The notes beneath the pieces were generated by a model. That model ran no database searches and was not told where the DNA came from. It worked only from the letters and a program-made list of their open reading frames with translations. From VYFG01 sp965213885 (lineage in GTDB: Bacteria; Pseudomonadota; Gammaproteobacteria; Arenicellales; Poriferihabitantaceae): a DNA stretch of 64,000 bases. The stretch spans positions 3,162,001 to 3,226,000 of the forward strand of contig OZ243919.1 of the NCBI GenBank assembly GCA_965213885.1, read 5' to 3'. The position numbers and the translations under genes are program-made. This document shows positions 1 to 8,533 of the stretch, piece by piece; positions within the stretch are counted from its first letter, which is position 1, and each line of letters begins with the position of its first letter.

Positions 1-70
1 TCTATTGCCGGACACCGGGAAAATCCTGGCTGCGGCCAGTCTGGTTCTGAATTCTGGAGGAAAGGGGTGA
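1..70 (+). CDS. 3' end of a probable 2-oxoacid dehydrogenase E1 beta subunit (partial)
   Basis: One reading frame runs from the window edge to a TGA at 68-70 and encodes about 22 residues (LLPDTGKILAAASLVLNSGG then KG). This resembles the C-terminal helix of pyruvate/acetoin dehydrogenase E1 beta chains, which usually reads LP..ekIlaAa. Its stop overlaps the GTG start of the lipoyl-domain gene in a GTGA arrangement, as expected for translationally coupled genes of one dehydrogenase complex. The identification rests on a short tail and on context, because the body of the gene lies outside the window. Confidence 0.45.
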   Translation, partial: LLPDTGKILAAASLVLNSGGKG

Positions 71-312
71 GAGTTACATTGAAACTGAATCGGGTCGGAA
101 TGACGATGGAAGAGGCAACCTTGGTTCGTTGGTGCTTCAAACCAGGCGAGCGCTTCGAAAAGGACGATGTTCTTTACGAAATCGAAACCGAAAAGGTCAC
201 CGAGGAAGTCACGGCATCAGAATCCGGCACGTTCATCGAGGCATTGGTTGCACAAGACGACATTATTGCCGTTGGTGATGAGATCTGTATCGTCGAAACG
301 GACAGCGACTGA
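67..312 (+). CDS. Free-standing lipoyl-domain (biotin/lipoyl attachment) protein
   Basis: This 81-residue protein is a single lipoyl domain. The lysine in the hairpin ETEKVTEEV (near residue 43) is in the position that carries lipoate in E2 proteins. It would shuttle acyl groups between an E1 decarboxylase and the E2 catalytic domain encoded just downstream. The GTG start at 67 follows a GGAGGAAAGG ribosome binding site. Normally this domain is the N-terminus of E2; here it ends in a clean stop, with no linker or E3-binding domain. A biotin-carrier role cannot be strictly excluded, but no carboxylase genes are nearby and a lipoyl synthase gene is. Confidence 0.8.
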   Translation: MRVTLKLNRVGMTMEEATLVRWCFKPGERFEKDDVLYEIETEKVTEEVTASESGTFIEALVAQDDIIAVGDEICIVETDSD

Positions 313-425
313 CGGAATGCGACTGCTTGGCTTGCCTTTCATTGGTTCGGATCTGCGAGGCAGCCGGTTGTGGACAGACAGCCAGGGCCGATTGAAAGGA
401 ACCATCGTCACGGTGTTGCAGTGAG

Positions 426-1136
426 GTGGTAATGTCTGACTCCCCTCGTAGGCTGCCTGTCAAAGAGCGGATACCACTCAAGAGCATTCGTAAAGCGATG
501 GCACAGTCCATGAAGGCTAGTGTTGATCACTCGGCGCTCAGTCAGGTGACTCGGGAAATTGACGTGACTGCGTTACAACAAGGCAGAAGGGAAAACCAGG
601 CGGATGGATCCAATCGTACTTCCCTGAACACACTGATCATGGCTGCAGTGGCTCGCACGCTCCCCCGACATCCATTGTTGAATGCCGAATTGGTGGACCG
701 GGAAATCCTTGCCTACGATACCGTTAACCTGGGAATGGCCGTTGCGACGCCGGACGGATTGATCGTGGTCGTTGTTCCCGGGGCCCATTTGATGACATTG
801 GTGGAACTGTCTGCGGCAATCGAGGCGAAGGTCGAAAAATCCCGAAGCGGTTCGCTGTCGTTGAAGGATGTCGAGGGGGGCACTTTCACGGTTAGCAATC
901 TGGGGATGTACGGGATCGATACCGGGTTTCCGATACCCCGTCCTCCAGAGGCCGCCATTCTGCTCGTCGGCGAGGCGCGTGCAAAACCAACCGTCAAAGA
1001 TGCTGCAGTGGTGATTCGCGAAATGGCCTGGTTCAGCCTCTGCTACGATCATCGGATCATTGATGGCGCAACAGCTGCCGCCTTCTTGAAGGACCTGGAC
1101 GAATTGATCGGTGAGCCTGGCGACTTGTTCGATTAG
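426..1136 (+). CDS. 2-oxoacid dehydrogenase E2 acyltransferase, catalytic domain only
   Basis: The 236-residue product matches the C-terminal catalytic domain of dihydrolipoamide acyltransferases. It has the active-site segment DHRIIDGATAA near residues 208-218, with the catalytic histidine and the DG pair, and the preceding FTVSNLGMYG and P.AAIL segments of this fold. It would move an acyl group from lipoamide to CoA in a pyruvate, acetoin or branched-chain type complex. It lacks both the lipoyl and the E3-binding domains usual at the N-terminus; the lipoyl part is encoded separately 113 bases upstream. The intervening DNA holds only an unrecognised 35-codon frame. The substrate is unknown. 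Confidence 0.85.
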   Translation: MVMSDSPRRLPVKERIPLKSIRKAMAQSMKASVDHSALSQVTREIDVTALQQGRRENQADGSNRTSLNTLIMAAVARTLPRHPLLNAELVDREILAYDTVNLGMAVATPDGLIVVVVPGAHLMTLVELSAAIEAKVEKSRSGSLSLKDVEGGTFTVSNLGMYGIDTGFPIPRPPEAAILLVGEARAKPTVKDAAVVIREMAWFSLCYDHRIIDGATAAAFLKDLDELIGEPGDLFD

Positions 1137-1265
1137 TCGGCGATTCCGGAAAACCCGAGTATTGCAAGGATCTCCTGCGGGATGCGTTCTGCGGCAAGCG
1201 TCCCTTCCGGTTGCGTTTGAATCCGGTCCGGATTGTCTGATTTCTCAAGTGAAAACCCTATACTT

Positions 1266-1285
1266 ACAAAAATGTTGGTACTTGT
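1266..1285 (+). promoter_or_regulatory. Shared 20-bp operator-like sequence, copy A (upstream of dctP)
   Basis: The sequence ACAAAAATGTTGGTACTTGT lies 108 bases before the dctP start and is preceded by TACTT. It matches copy B (7344-7363) in 19 of 20 positions and copy C (10971-10990, other strand) in 18 of 20. Its ends, ACAA and TTGT, form an imperfect dyad, as expected for a dimeric winged-helix regulator. Because one copy sits beside the HxlR gene, that regulator is the leading candidate to bind it. This is inference; only the repeated sequence is observed. Confidence 0.65.
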
Positions 1286-1393
1286 AATAATAAATGTACG
1301 GGTGCATGCTGTGGCCTGATCTGAGCTGCAGCGGTACCAGATCAACTCCGCCGTAGCCTGACCACAACTGAATCCATCGAGTTAGGAGGCATC

Positions 1394-2452
1394 ATGTCCA
1401 TGAAGCATAAGTCGAGCATCATTTCTGTGACGCTCGCTGGCACATTACTTCTCGGCACCAGCGCCGCCCAGGCTGAAGCTGAGTTCACCATGAAAATCGG
1501 CCATGTCGCGGCCGTAACCCAACCGCTTTATGACTGCGCTGAAGTCATGAAGGCGCACGTGGAGAAGTATTCATCAGGCAGAATCGAGGTAGAACACTAT
1601 CCAGCGGGCCAGCTTGGCAACTTCCGCCAGAACATTGAACAGATTCAAGTGGAAACCCTTGAGGTGACTCTCACTTCGGGCGGTGGTATTTCGAACGTAT
1701 TCCCACCTATTCAGGCGTTCGATATCCCCTACTTGTTTAACGGGGACCGGATCATTGAGAAAGTCATGGAAGACCCCGAGCTGAATGCTCGTTTGCGCGC
1801 GGACATTCTCAAAGCCTCGGACAATGTGCGCCTCCTGGGCATGACGGGAGGACCTGGCTGGCGTGATTTCTTTTCAACGAAACCCGTCAAGACTGCTGCG
1901 GACCTGAAGGGCATCAAGATGAGGACGATCGAATCCCCCGTGGCGATGGAGCTTTCTCGTGCCCTTGGCATGAATCCGACACCTGTCTCCTGGCCGGAGC
2001 TATACACCTCTCTCGCTACCGGCGTGGTGAAAGGGACCAAGAACTCGCTGGCCGACGTGGTTGACACCAATCTGCACGATTTCGTGAAGTATGCGGTCGA
2101 AGATCACCACACCAATACGATTGTATTCTGGTGGATCGGGGATAAATTTCTTCAAGGCTTGCCGGAAGACTTGCAGAATGTTGTGCTCGACGGGTACCAT
2201 GCGCTTGCCAACACCTGTAACGGCCTGCCCGGGGCATTGAATGTCAAGAAGTACCAGAAATTCGTCGAAGCGGGCGGCGTTTTGCACCTTCCCACTCCGG
2301 AAGAAAAAGCGACTTTCCTGCCCGGACAAAAGCCGGTTCTTGACTGGTACGTTGAGAATCATGGAACGGAATACCTTGATCTCGTCAAAGCAGCGATCGC
2401 ACGCGCTGAGGCAGATGTGGAAGCGGAACGGGCATCTGTTGCTGGCCGATAG
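1394..2452 (+). CDS. dctP: TRAP transporter substrate-binding protein (DctP family)
   Basis: The 352-residue protein begins with a Sec signal peptide (basic start, hydrophobic core, probable cleavage after AQA near residue 28). It continues as a DctP/TAXI-like periplasmic solute receptor. The segment LKGIKMRTIESP is the typical region carrying the arginine that pairs with the substrate carboxylate, and WPELYTSLATGVVKG follows as in the family. It would capture an organic acid in the periplasm and hand it to the DctQ/DctM membrane proteins. An AGGAGG at 1384-1389 suits either the ATG at 1394 or, with better spacing, the ATG at 1400. A terminator-like hairpin follows, as is common after highly expressed receptors. 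Confidence 0.9.
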   Translation: MSMKHKSSIISVTLAGTLLLGTSAAQAEAEFTMKIGHVAAVTQPLYDCAEVMKAHVEKYSSGRIEVEHYPAGQLGNFRQNIEQIQVETLEVTLTSGGGISNVFPPIQAFDIPYLFNGDRIIEKVMEDPELNARLRADILKASDNVRLLGMTGGPGWRDFFSTKPVKTAADLKGIKMRTIESPVAMELSRALGMNPTPVSWPELYTSLATGVVKGTKNSLADVVDTNLHDFVKYAVEDHHTNTIVFWWIGDKFLQGLPEDLQNVVLDGYHALANTCNGLPGALNVKKYQKFVEAGGVLHLPTPEEKATFLPGQKPVLDWYVENHGTEYLDLVKAAIARAEADVEAERASVAGR

Positions 2453-2487
2453 GCAGAAACGACCCTCGATTCCTCTTGTAAGGTTGG

Positions 2488-2522
2488 GGCGCCGGTTCCA
2501 TCAGAGGGACTGGCGCCTTTTT
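2488..2522 (+). terminator. Hairpin with T-run after dctP
   Basis: GGCGCC at 2488-2493 pairs with GGCGCC at 2512-2517, the stem extends inward with near-complementary bases, and TTTTT follows. This looks like an intrinsic terminator or a partial terminator limiting read-through from dctP into the transketolase genes. Confidence 0.7.
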
Positions 2523-2612
2523 GGATCCTGTTGTTTCAGGATCCATTCTGCAGATGTCCCGGAAACCGGTTCCGGCGGAATTCTGATTTAGTGGATATTC
2601 GGGGAAAGCCGT

Positions 2613-3557
2613 ATGTTGCTTACTGAAGAGCGCTCACCGGACAGTGCGCCTTTTGATCAAATCAGCTTTGATCTGTGTTCGCGCCGCAAGGATGTCATCA
2701 TCCTCAGTGCGGATCTGAGCAAATATACTCAGGTCATCAGGGTCAAAGAGGAATTGCCGAATCAACATCTGGATGTTGGGATGGCGGAACAAAACCTGAT
2801 TTCAGTCGCTGCGGGTATTTCCAAAGCTGGCTTTGTTCCCGTCGCCACCACGTTCGCGTGCTATGCGACACGCCGGGCCTATGATCAAATGATGATTTGT
2901 ATGGGAACCGGCCCCAGAACAAACATTGTGATTGGATTCACGCCGGGTATTGCCAATCCTGCGCGGATCCATCACCAGGCGGCAGAGGATCTGGGGATGG
3001 TCCGCGCCATACCGGATGCAACCGTCATTGACCCCATGGATGCGACCGACTTCAAGCAGGCCCTGGACGCTGCGGTCGATATGCCCGGATTGATCTATAT
3101 GCGCGGGCATCGAGGCGTCACGCCTCGACTGCTTGATCCGGATCAATTCAGTTTCGAACTGGGTAAGACCTACCCGCTTCGCCAGGGTAGTGGAGTTGGT
3201 GTCATCACAACAGGGCATGCGTCACAATGGGGGCTTGAAGCGTCGGATCTTCTGGAGCAGCGGGGAACGGACCATTCTCTTCTTCATGTTCCCACGATTA
3301 AACCGGTCAACGAAGAAGAGATCGCCGAGTTCTGTTTTTCGCACGAACAGATCGTCACCATTGAAAATCATCAGATCGTCACCGGCCTTGGAAGCCTGGT
3401 ATCGGAAATTGTGTCTTCCATTGGCGGTGGGCCGCGGATCACCCGGTTGGGCTTACCCAATTCGTGGGCGCCGGGGGGAACTCTTGGATATATCCGTCGG
3501 CAGTTGGGTTTGGATGCGGACAGTCTTGCGCAGACAATTGAGGCGGTACTGCAATGA
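2613..3557 (+). CDS. Transketolase, C-terminal half (pyrimidine-binding and C domains)
   Basis: This 314-residue protein carries the transketolase pyrimidine-binding domain, including DVGMAEQNLISVAAG near residues 55-69, whose glutamate activates thiamine diphosphate in this family. The regulatory C domain follows, ending in the NSWAPGGT region. It needs the partner encoded by the next gene to form a complete active site. The two genes overlap (ATG 3554 with TGA 3555-3557). The order is C-terminal half first, the reverse of most split transketolases. In a catabolic island it probably acts on a sugar-like intermediate rather than serving central metabolism; that is inference. Confidence 0.88.
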   Translation: MLLTEERSPDSAPFDQISFDLCSRRKDVIILSADLSKYTQVIRVKEELPNQHLDVGMAEQNLISVAAGISKAGFVPVATTFACYATRRAYDQMMICMGTGPRTNIVIGFTPGIANPARIHHQAAEDLGMVRAIPDATVIDPMDATDFKQALDAAVDMPGLIYMRGHRGVTPRLLDPDQFSFELGKTYPLRQGSGVGVITTGHASQWGLEASDLLEQRGTDHSLLHVPTIKPVNEEEIAEFCFSHEQIVTIENHQIVTGLGSLVSEIVSSIGGGPRITRLGLPNSWAPGGTLGYIRRQLGLDADSLAQTIEAVLQ

Positions 3558-4411
3558 GCAGGAATCGGGAGGATCGAATTCAGTTCCTGGAACTCATGGC
3601 CGCGAGAATTCGTCGAAATGTTCTCGACATCTGTATGCAGAGAGGTGGCTACGCCGGCCAAGGGGTCGCGTTGGCGGAAATAGGAGCATGTCTGTATTTT
3701 GATGAATTGCGCCCTGACGACCACCAATGGTTTTACGACCGCTTTGTTCTGTCCAACGGGCATGATGCCATCATGTCCTATGGTGCGCTGGCAGAACATG
3801 GAGCGTACTCCATCGAGGAGCTGCGCACCTACAACGCCGATGGCACCAAGATTGATCAGAGTCCGATTGAAGGCCAGCTTGGTTTTGAAATTACCGCGGG
3901 TTCCCTCGGGCAGGGTCCGTCACAAGCAGCCGGAATCGCGTACGGGGAACGCCTGAATGCATCAGACAAGCGGATCTATTGCCTGTTTTCTGATGGAGAA
4001 ATCCAGGAGGGTAATGTATGGGAGGCGGCGATGTTCGCAGGCCATCAGAAACTCTCCAATCTGGTGTACATGATCGATAACAATGATCTGGGTGCCACTG
4101 GATCCACCCAGGAAATTCTCGGGGTGGAGCCTGTTCCAGAAAAGTTCGAAGCCTTTGGATTCGCTGTCCGCCGAATTAATGGTAATAACGTGGAAGAGGT
4201 GCTTGGGGCGTTTGAGGAAGCGAAGCGGATTTCGGACAAACCCTATGCAATGATCTGCGATACTCGCTTGTTTGAGGGTGTCGGCTGCCTGCAGTCGGCA
4301 TTGCCGGCGGCTCATTACGTTGCCGTGAAAGATGCGGATTGGCAGGCAGGACTGGATGAAATCGAACAGAGAATCAGCGATTTGACAGCACGAGCCGGCA
4401 ACGGAAGGTGA
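3554..4411 (+). CDS. Transketolase, N-terminal half (thiamine diphosphate-binding domain)
   Basis: The 285-residue product is the diphosphate-binding domain of transketolase. SNGHDAIMSYGALAEHG near residue 76 corresponds to the family SKGHA.. segment. SDGEIQEGNVWEAAMFAG near residues 146-163 is the metal/thiamine diphosphate GDGE...N motif with serine in place of the first glycine. MIDNND follows. The start overlaps the stop of the C-terminal-half gene by four bases, indicating coupled translation of the two subunits in equal amounts. The small TRAP subunit follows after 67 bases. Confidence 0.88.
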   Translation: MSRNREDRIQFLELMAARIRRNVLDICMQRGGYAGQGVALAEIGACLYFDELRPDDHQWFYDRFVLSNGHDAIMSYGALAEHGAYSIEELRTYNADGTKIDQSPIEGQLGFEITAGSLGQGPSQAAGIAYGERLNASDKRIYCLFSDGEIQEGNVWEAAMFAGHQKLSNLVYMIDNNDLGATGSTQEILGVEPVPEKFEAFGFAVRRINGNNVEEVLGAFEEAKRISDKPYAMICDTRLFEGVGCLQSALPAAHYVAVKDADWQAGLDEIEQRISDLTARAGNGR

Positions 4412-4478
4412 TACCGGTTTATTCCGCACTGACGGATCATGTCGCCTGACGAATGAACGGTGGTTACAGACGAGGCAA

Positions 4479-5039
4479 GTGACGGTGATGAAGATGTTAA
4501 CCACACTGATCAACAGCCTGGACTGGTTGAATCTGAAGATATTGTGGTTGTGCAAGTGGCTCACCATCTTCCTGGTAGGGGCACTGGCCGTGAATGTATT
4601 TGTCGGGGTTTTCTTTCGTTATGTACTGAATGATTCATTGGCGTGGTACGAGGAATCTTCGAAATACATGATGATATGGCTGGTATTCTCCGGGGCTCCC
4701 ATCGTACTGAAACAACGCGGCCATATTTCCCTGGATGTTTTGACGAAACGGCTGGCGCCGCGGCTTCAGAATTTCAATTACCTGATCATTTACACCATTG
4801 TTTTGATTCTGGTGTGTATTTTTGTGTGGCAGGGGCTTGATCTTGCCTGGCAAGCTAAGGGACAGAAAGCGACGACGATGGATCTTTCGTTTTTCTGGGT
4901 GTATCTGTCGATACCGCTTGGGTGTTGTATCATGGCTCTGATCTCTCTCGAGTTCTGGCTGAGTGCATTGCGTGGAATCTTTCATCCCGAGGAACCCAAC
5001 TTGGGCTCCGGTGATGTGTTTGATAACGCTGCGTCCTGA
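4479..5039 (+). CDS. dctQ: TRAP transporter small membrane subunit (DctQ family)
   Basis: About 186 residues with four hydrophobic helices. The signature FFRYVLNDSLAWYEESSKYMMIWLVFSGAPIVLKQRGHISLDVL is given here only by its key residues: RY, the WxEE-type pair, and GHI. It is typical of DctQ. It would scaffold the large DctM permease in the inner membrane. Translation may start at GTG 4479 or ATG 4488; the short GAGG at 4472-4475 does not decide between them. The large subunit expected directly downstream is absent here. The only dctM in the window is 4.5 kb away on the opposite strand. Confidence 0.85.
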   Translation: MTVMKMLTTLINSLDWLNLKILWLCKWLTIFLVGALAVNVFVGVFFRYVLNDSLAWYEESSKYMMIWLVFSGAPIVLKQRGHISLDVLTKRLAPRLQNFNYLIIYTIVLILVCIFVWQGLDLAWQAKGQKATTMDLSFFWVYLSIPLGCCIMALISLEFWLSALRGIFHPEEPNLGSGDVFDNAAS

Positions 5040-5249
5040 AATGGTTTCCAGGATCAATGGGGCAGCACGGGCGATCACACACCAGGAGACGGTCCTGGAT
5101 ATTGGGTCCTTGCACATTCCTGCCGGAGGAATGACTGCACTGCAAATACGGTTCTTACGTATTCTTGATTCCGCGCACGGAATTTCCCATGGATCCGAAC
5201 GCAGATACAAACAGTCCCTGATCAAGGCTGCCCATCGGCCGATTCGCCG

Positions 5250-6494
5250 ATGACAAGGCTTTCCCCGCATGCGGAAGCGATGATCGCTGGAGAGTACGGA
5301 CCGGCGAGGCGTTGGGCGGTCGAGCATCAGCTGCAGGTCGGTCGCATGTTCGATGCGGCGGATATGGTTGGAGTCAGCCAGGCCCACATGATGGCTGATC
5401 CCGAGTCGATCGGGCTTGCAGGTGTCGAATTGCTTGAACGATTTGCTGCGCTTCCCGAAGACGAGCGGCGAGTCATCATCCCGATGATTACCGACCCCCG
5501 CGGTGTCGACCTGGATTACTACGAATCGCTTGGCCAGACGGAAGAGATGGCTGATCTGGAACGGCGATTTATCAGGGCATGCCGCGCGATGGGCATCATC
5601 ATGACCAATACCTGTATCAACTATCAGACAATCATGCCGCCGGTTCGCGGTGATCACGTTGCCTATGGCGATACGGGCGTAGTCATCTACTCAAACAGTT
5701 TCTGCGGGGCGCGTTCGAACTTCGAGGGAGGCCCTTCCGCGCTGGCGGCCGGCTTGACCGGATGTACACCCCGATACGGGTTGCATCTGGATGAAAACCG
5801 GCAAGCGACCCGTCGGTACACAATTCAGTCCCAGCCCGCTGAACTGACTGACTGGGGCGTACTTGGAGCAGTCATTGGCCGCCGGGCCGGCTCCTACTGG
5901 GAAGTCCCCGTTGTCGAAGGAATGGAACGGGTTCCGACATCTGATGAAGCAAAGCACATGGGCGCTGCAATGGCCAGCTACGGCTCCACACCCTTGTTCC
6001 ATATCGTGGGAATTACCCCTGAATGTGACCGCCTGTCCGATGTGGGCGGAGAGCATCTGCCGATGGAGTCCATTACCGATGATGAACTCAATGCTTTTCG
6101 AGGCAGTTTCGGTGCGCAGGGGGAACAGGTGGATGTGGTCGTTTTTGCAGCTCCGCAACTGTCGTTGGTTGAAATGCAGCGTGTGGCGGAACTGTGCCGT
6201 GGTCAGCAAAGACATCCCGATACTGCCATGCTGGTCTGTACACCTCCAGGTGTCTACGCAGATGCCCGGGCGGCGGGCTATATCAAGGACATCGAAACCT
6301 TCGGTGCCCGAGTATTGCAGGGCACCTGCTTTTACCAGCAGTACGCCCGTGAGATAGGCGAGGCCAATGGTTGGGTCCGTCTACTTTCGAATTCCACCAA
6401 AATCGTGAATATCCTGGGCGGTTACGGTTACAAACCTGCACTTGCTTCCATGCAGGCATGCGTGGAGGCAGCTGTAGCCGGGAAGGTGGTTTAA
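5250..6494 (+). CDS. Aconitase X large subunit (catalytic, DUF521)
   Basis: The 414-residue protein matches the aconitase X catalytic subunit. Family landmarks include SQAHMMADPESIGLAGVE near residue 44, the cluster-ligand region NTCINYQ near 116-122, SNSFCGARSNFEGG near 147-160, and ITPEC near 255. Aconitase X enzymes are Fe-S dehydratases. Known members act on cis-3-hydroxy-L-proline or mevalonate 5-phosphate, and others are undefined. Here the neighbours (TRAP uptake, split transketolase, lipoate-dependent dehydrogenase) point to degradation of a hydroxylated acid taken up by the transporter. The partner small subunit overlaps the 3' end but is frameshifted. Confidence 0.88.
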   Translation: MTRLSPHAEAMIAGEYGPARRWAVEHQLQVGRMFDAADMVGVSQAHMMADPESIGLAGVELLERFAALPEDERRVIIPMITDPRGVDLDYYESLGQTEEMADLERRFIRACRAMGIIMTNTCINYQTIMPPVRGDHVAYGDTGVVIYSNSFCGARSNFEGGPSALAAGLTGCTPRYGLHLDENRQATRRYTIQSQPAELTDWGVLGAVIGRRAGSYWEVPVVEGMERVPTSDEAKHMGAAMASYGSTPLFHIVGITPECDRLSDVGGEHLPMESITDDELNAFRGSFGAQGEQVDVVVFAAPQLSLVEMQRVAELCRGQQRHPDTAMLVCTPPGVYADARAAGYIKDIETFGARVLQGTCFYQQYAREIGEANGWVRLLSNSTKIVNILGGYGYKPALASMQACVEAAVAGKVV

Positions 6495-6900
6495 AGTCAA
6501 TCACACTCAAATGTCATGTGGGAATAGGACCCCGTGTGGAGGGTGCGGCGCTCGTAGCCAACGATCATTTTTCCGCCCGTTACGATCTCGACCGGATCAA
6601 AGGGGTGTTTTCCAGGCCGGAGCATGCGCTGGCCGGGCAAAGTCACATTGACAGGATTTTGGTTGTGAATACTGCAAAGGGTGGTGTCGCATCCGCCTGG
6701 AGGCTATACGAAATGGCCTCCAGGAGAGCTGCACCGAGGGCTTTGCCTTTACATTCTGCAACCACCATTCTGGCTCAGGGTGCTGCATTGGCCAAAATGG
6801 CGTTTGTGACCGTTTTGAGGACGGTGACGTCACGACCTTGGTCAATTCGGGCGACGAAATGATCGTCGAACTTGGGGAAGTCACGATTATGAACAGATAG
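6458..6900 (+). pseudogene. Aconitase X small (swivel, DUF126) subunit with a frameshift
   Basis: The first part (ATG 6458, overlapping the large-subunit gene by 37 bases) encodes the DUF126 swivel domain: VEGAALVANDHFSA, then HALAGQSHIDRILVV, then TTILAQGAALAK. It then runs out of frame after the A-run at 6794-6797 and stops at 6860-6862. In the next frame the expected ending continues, NGVCDRFEDGDVTTLV and then DEMIVELGEVTI, to a TAG at 6898-6900. Adding one A to the AAAA run restores a normal protein. Either the gene has lost a base or the assembly has a homopolymer error. ATG 6458 is the only upstream in-frame ATG close to the domain start. Confidence 0.8.
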
Positions 6901-6935
6901 ATCCGTAACCGGACTACGTAATTCGGGTGAGCCGA

Positions 6936-7307
6936 CTAGGCTGCGTACTCGGTCTGTTCCTTGTCAGCCTCTTCTTCTGCGAGTCTCTGGGTTTTGAATG
7001 CGCTACCCCATTTCTGCATCGACTTGATGATTGGTGCGAGTGATTTCCCAAATTCCGTCACCTCGTATTCAACACGCGGAGGAACTTCCGGATAGACGTG
7101 TCTGGCGATCACGCCATCGGCTTCCAGTTCTCGCAATTGGAGTGTAATCATTCTTTCAGTAGCATTCGGCGCGAGGCGGCACACCTCCCCAAAACGCTTG
7201 CGACCATTGAGTAAACGACAGATCAGGATCGGTTTCCAGCGCCCGCCGATGACGCTGAGTGTTGCTTCAACGTCACAGCCGGTTTTCCAGTTGTACTTGC
7301 GCGCCAT
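6936..7307 (-). CDS. HxlR-family winged-helix transcriptional regulator
   Basis: The 123-residue product has the HxlR pattern. A conserved N-terminal cysteine lies in the GCDVEATLSVIGGRWKPILI segment (residue 10), followed by the winged helix with FGEVCRLAPNATERMITLQLRELEADGVI and Y.EVPPRVEYEVTEFGKSL. Members of this family (YodB, HypR, HxlR) often sense reactive electrophiles or aldehydes through that cysteine. It is divergent from an alcohol dehydrogenase gene, a common pairing. A copy of the shared 20-bp motif lies 36 bases from its start codon, suggesting autoregulation and control of the dctP and dctM units. Confidence 0.9.
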   Translation of the reverse strand: MARKYNWKTGCDVEATLSVIGGRWKPILICRLLNGRKRFGEVCRLAPNATERMITLQLRELEADGVIARHVYPEVPPRVEYEVTEFGKSLAPIIKSMQKWGSAFKTQRLAEEEADKEQTEYAA

Positions 7308-7343
7308 GGCGGTCTCCGAAAGAAATACAGATAGACATTACTA

Positions 7344-7363
7344 ACAAAAATGTGGGTACTTGT
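7344..7363 (+). promoter_or_regulatory. Shared 20-bp operator-like sequence, copy B (hxlR/alcohol dehydrogenase intergenic)
   Basis: ACAAAAATGTGGGTACTTGT lies in the 122-base divergent spacer, 36 bases from the hxlR start and 66 bases from the dehydrogenase start. It is flanked by TTACTA on the left and CAA on the right, as in copy A. The placement in a divergent promoter region next to a regulator gene supports an operator role. Confidence 0.7.
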
Positions 7364-7429
7364 CAATTTCCACGTATAAATGCATTCTCCAAGTTTGAAC
7401 AACCGATATTCTAACCACCCGGAGAGAAG

Positions 7430-8446
7430 ATGAAAGCGATAGGCTACGCAGAAAGAGGGCCGGTTTCAGCTGAGGCCGCAGTCGTCGAATTCGAGACCGC
7501 GGATCCAACGCCCGGTTCAAACGATCTGCTCGTTGCAGTACGTGGTGTCTCGGTCAACCCTGTTGATGTAAAGGTACGGGCCAACCGGCCGCCACCCGAA
7601 GAAGGGCCGAGAATTCTGGGATTCGACGCTGCAGGTGTGGTCAGTGAGGTTGGCGGTTCCGTGACCCGATTCAAACCAGGTGACGAAGTATTTTACGCAG
7701 GTGAGTTTACCCGGCCTGGTTCTAATGCTGAATTTCAATTGGTTGATGAACGACTGGTCGGAAAAAAACCATCATCGCTCGACTTCGCCGACGCGGCTGC
7801 CTTGCCGCTCACCAGCATAACAGCCTGGGAAATCCTATTTGACAGCTTCGGACTCAATGAAGGTGAAGGCGCGGGAGAATCATTACTCGTTGTCGGTGGG
7901 GCAGGTGGCGTAGGATCAATCCTCATACAGCTGGCAAAAAACCTCACCGGGCTTACTGTCATCGCAACGGCCTCGCGTCCGGATACCCGGGAATGGGTCA
8001 AGAAGATGGGAGCTGATCACGTCGTCAATCATCGAAACCCCCTTGACGAAGAGATGAAATCTCTGGGTATTGCACCGAAGTACGTAGCTGCCCTGACGAA
8101 TACGGATGATCATTTCGGTGCGATCGTTGAACTGATCAAGCCGAGAGGCCATATCGCGATGATTGATGATCCCCAGAACCTCGAAATCGGTGCCATCAAG
8201 CTCAAGGCACTGTCATTCAGCTGGGAGTTCATGTTTGCCCGTTCCATGTTCCAAACCGAGGATATGGATGCACAGCATCAACTTCTTTCTCGCGTATCCG
8301 AACTGGTTGACGCCGGGAAGTTGATCTCTACAGTCAACAGGCATGGCGGCGATCTGAGCGTGTCAAATCTTCGTAGCGCGTTGGAACACCAGGGAAGTGG
8401 CTCGGCCATCGGGAAAACAGTGCTTGGCGGTTATAGCCAGGGTTAA
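7430..8446 (+). CDS. Zinc-type alcohol dehydrogenase-like oxidoreductase (quinone reductase/YogA-like MDR family)
   Basis: The 338-residue protein is a medium-chain dehydrogenase/reductase. It has a GroES-like N-terminal half with SVNPVDVKVR and LGFDAAGVVSEVG, followed by a Rossmann half with LLVVGGAGGVGSILIQLAK near residue 152. There is no clear catalytic zinc cysteine/histidine set, so it belongs to the zinc-free quinone/enone reductase branch despite the usual name. It probably uses NADPH to reduce a reactive carbonyl or enone. It is divergent from the HxlR gene and shares copy B of the operator-like motif. A GGAGAG precedes the ATG. Confidence 0.85.
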   Translation: MKAIGYAERGPVSAEAAVVEFETADPTPGSNDLLVAVRGVSVNPVDVKVRANRPPPEEGPRILGFDAAGVVSEVGGSVTRFKPGDEVFYAGEFTRPGSNAEFQLVDERLVGKKPSSLDFADAAALPLTSITAWEILFDSFGLNEGEGAGESLLVVGGAGGVGSILIQLAKNLTGLTVIATASRPDTREWVKKMGADHVVNHRNPLDEEMKSLGIAPKYVAALTNTDDHFGAIVELIKPRGHIAMIDDPQNLEIGAIKLKALSFSWEFMFARSMFQTEDMDAQHQLLSRVSELVDAGKLISTVNRHGGDLSVSNLRSALEHQGSGSAIGKTVLGGYSQG

Positions 8447-8533
8447 CCGAAACACGGGTGTGTTCCACCCTGCCGGGTACCTCTGTGAAACCGGTGACAC
8501 AACCTTGGTTCTTGCATGCGGTGCCGGTTCACG

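Noticed and set aside
4963..5253. 96-codon frame between dctQ and the aconitase X gene
   Set aside because: It overlaps the end of dctQ and the start of the aconitase X gene, lacks a ribosome binding site and has no family resemblance.
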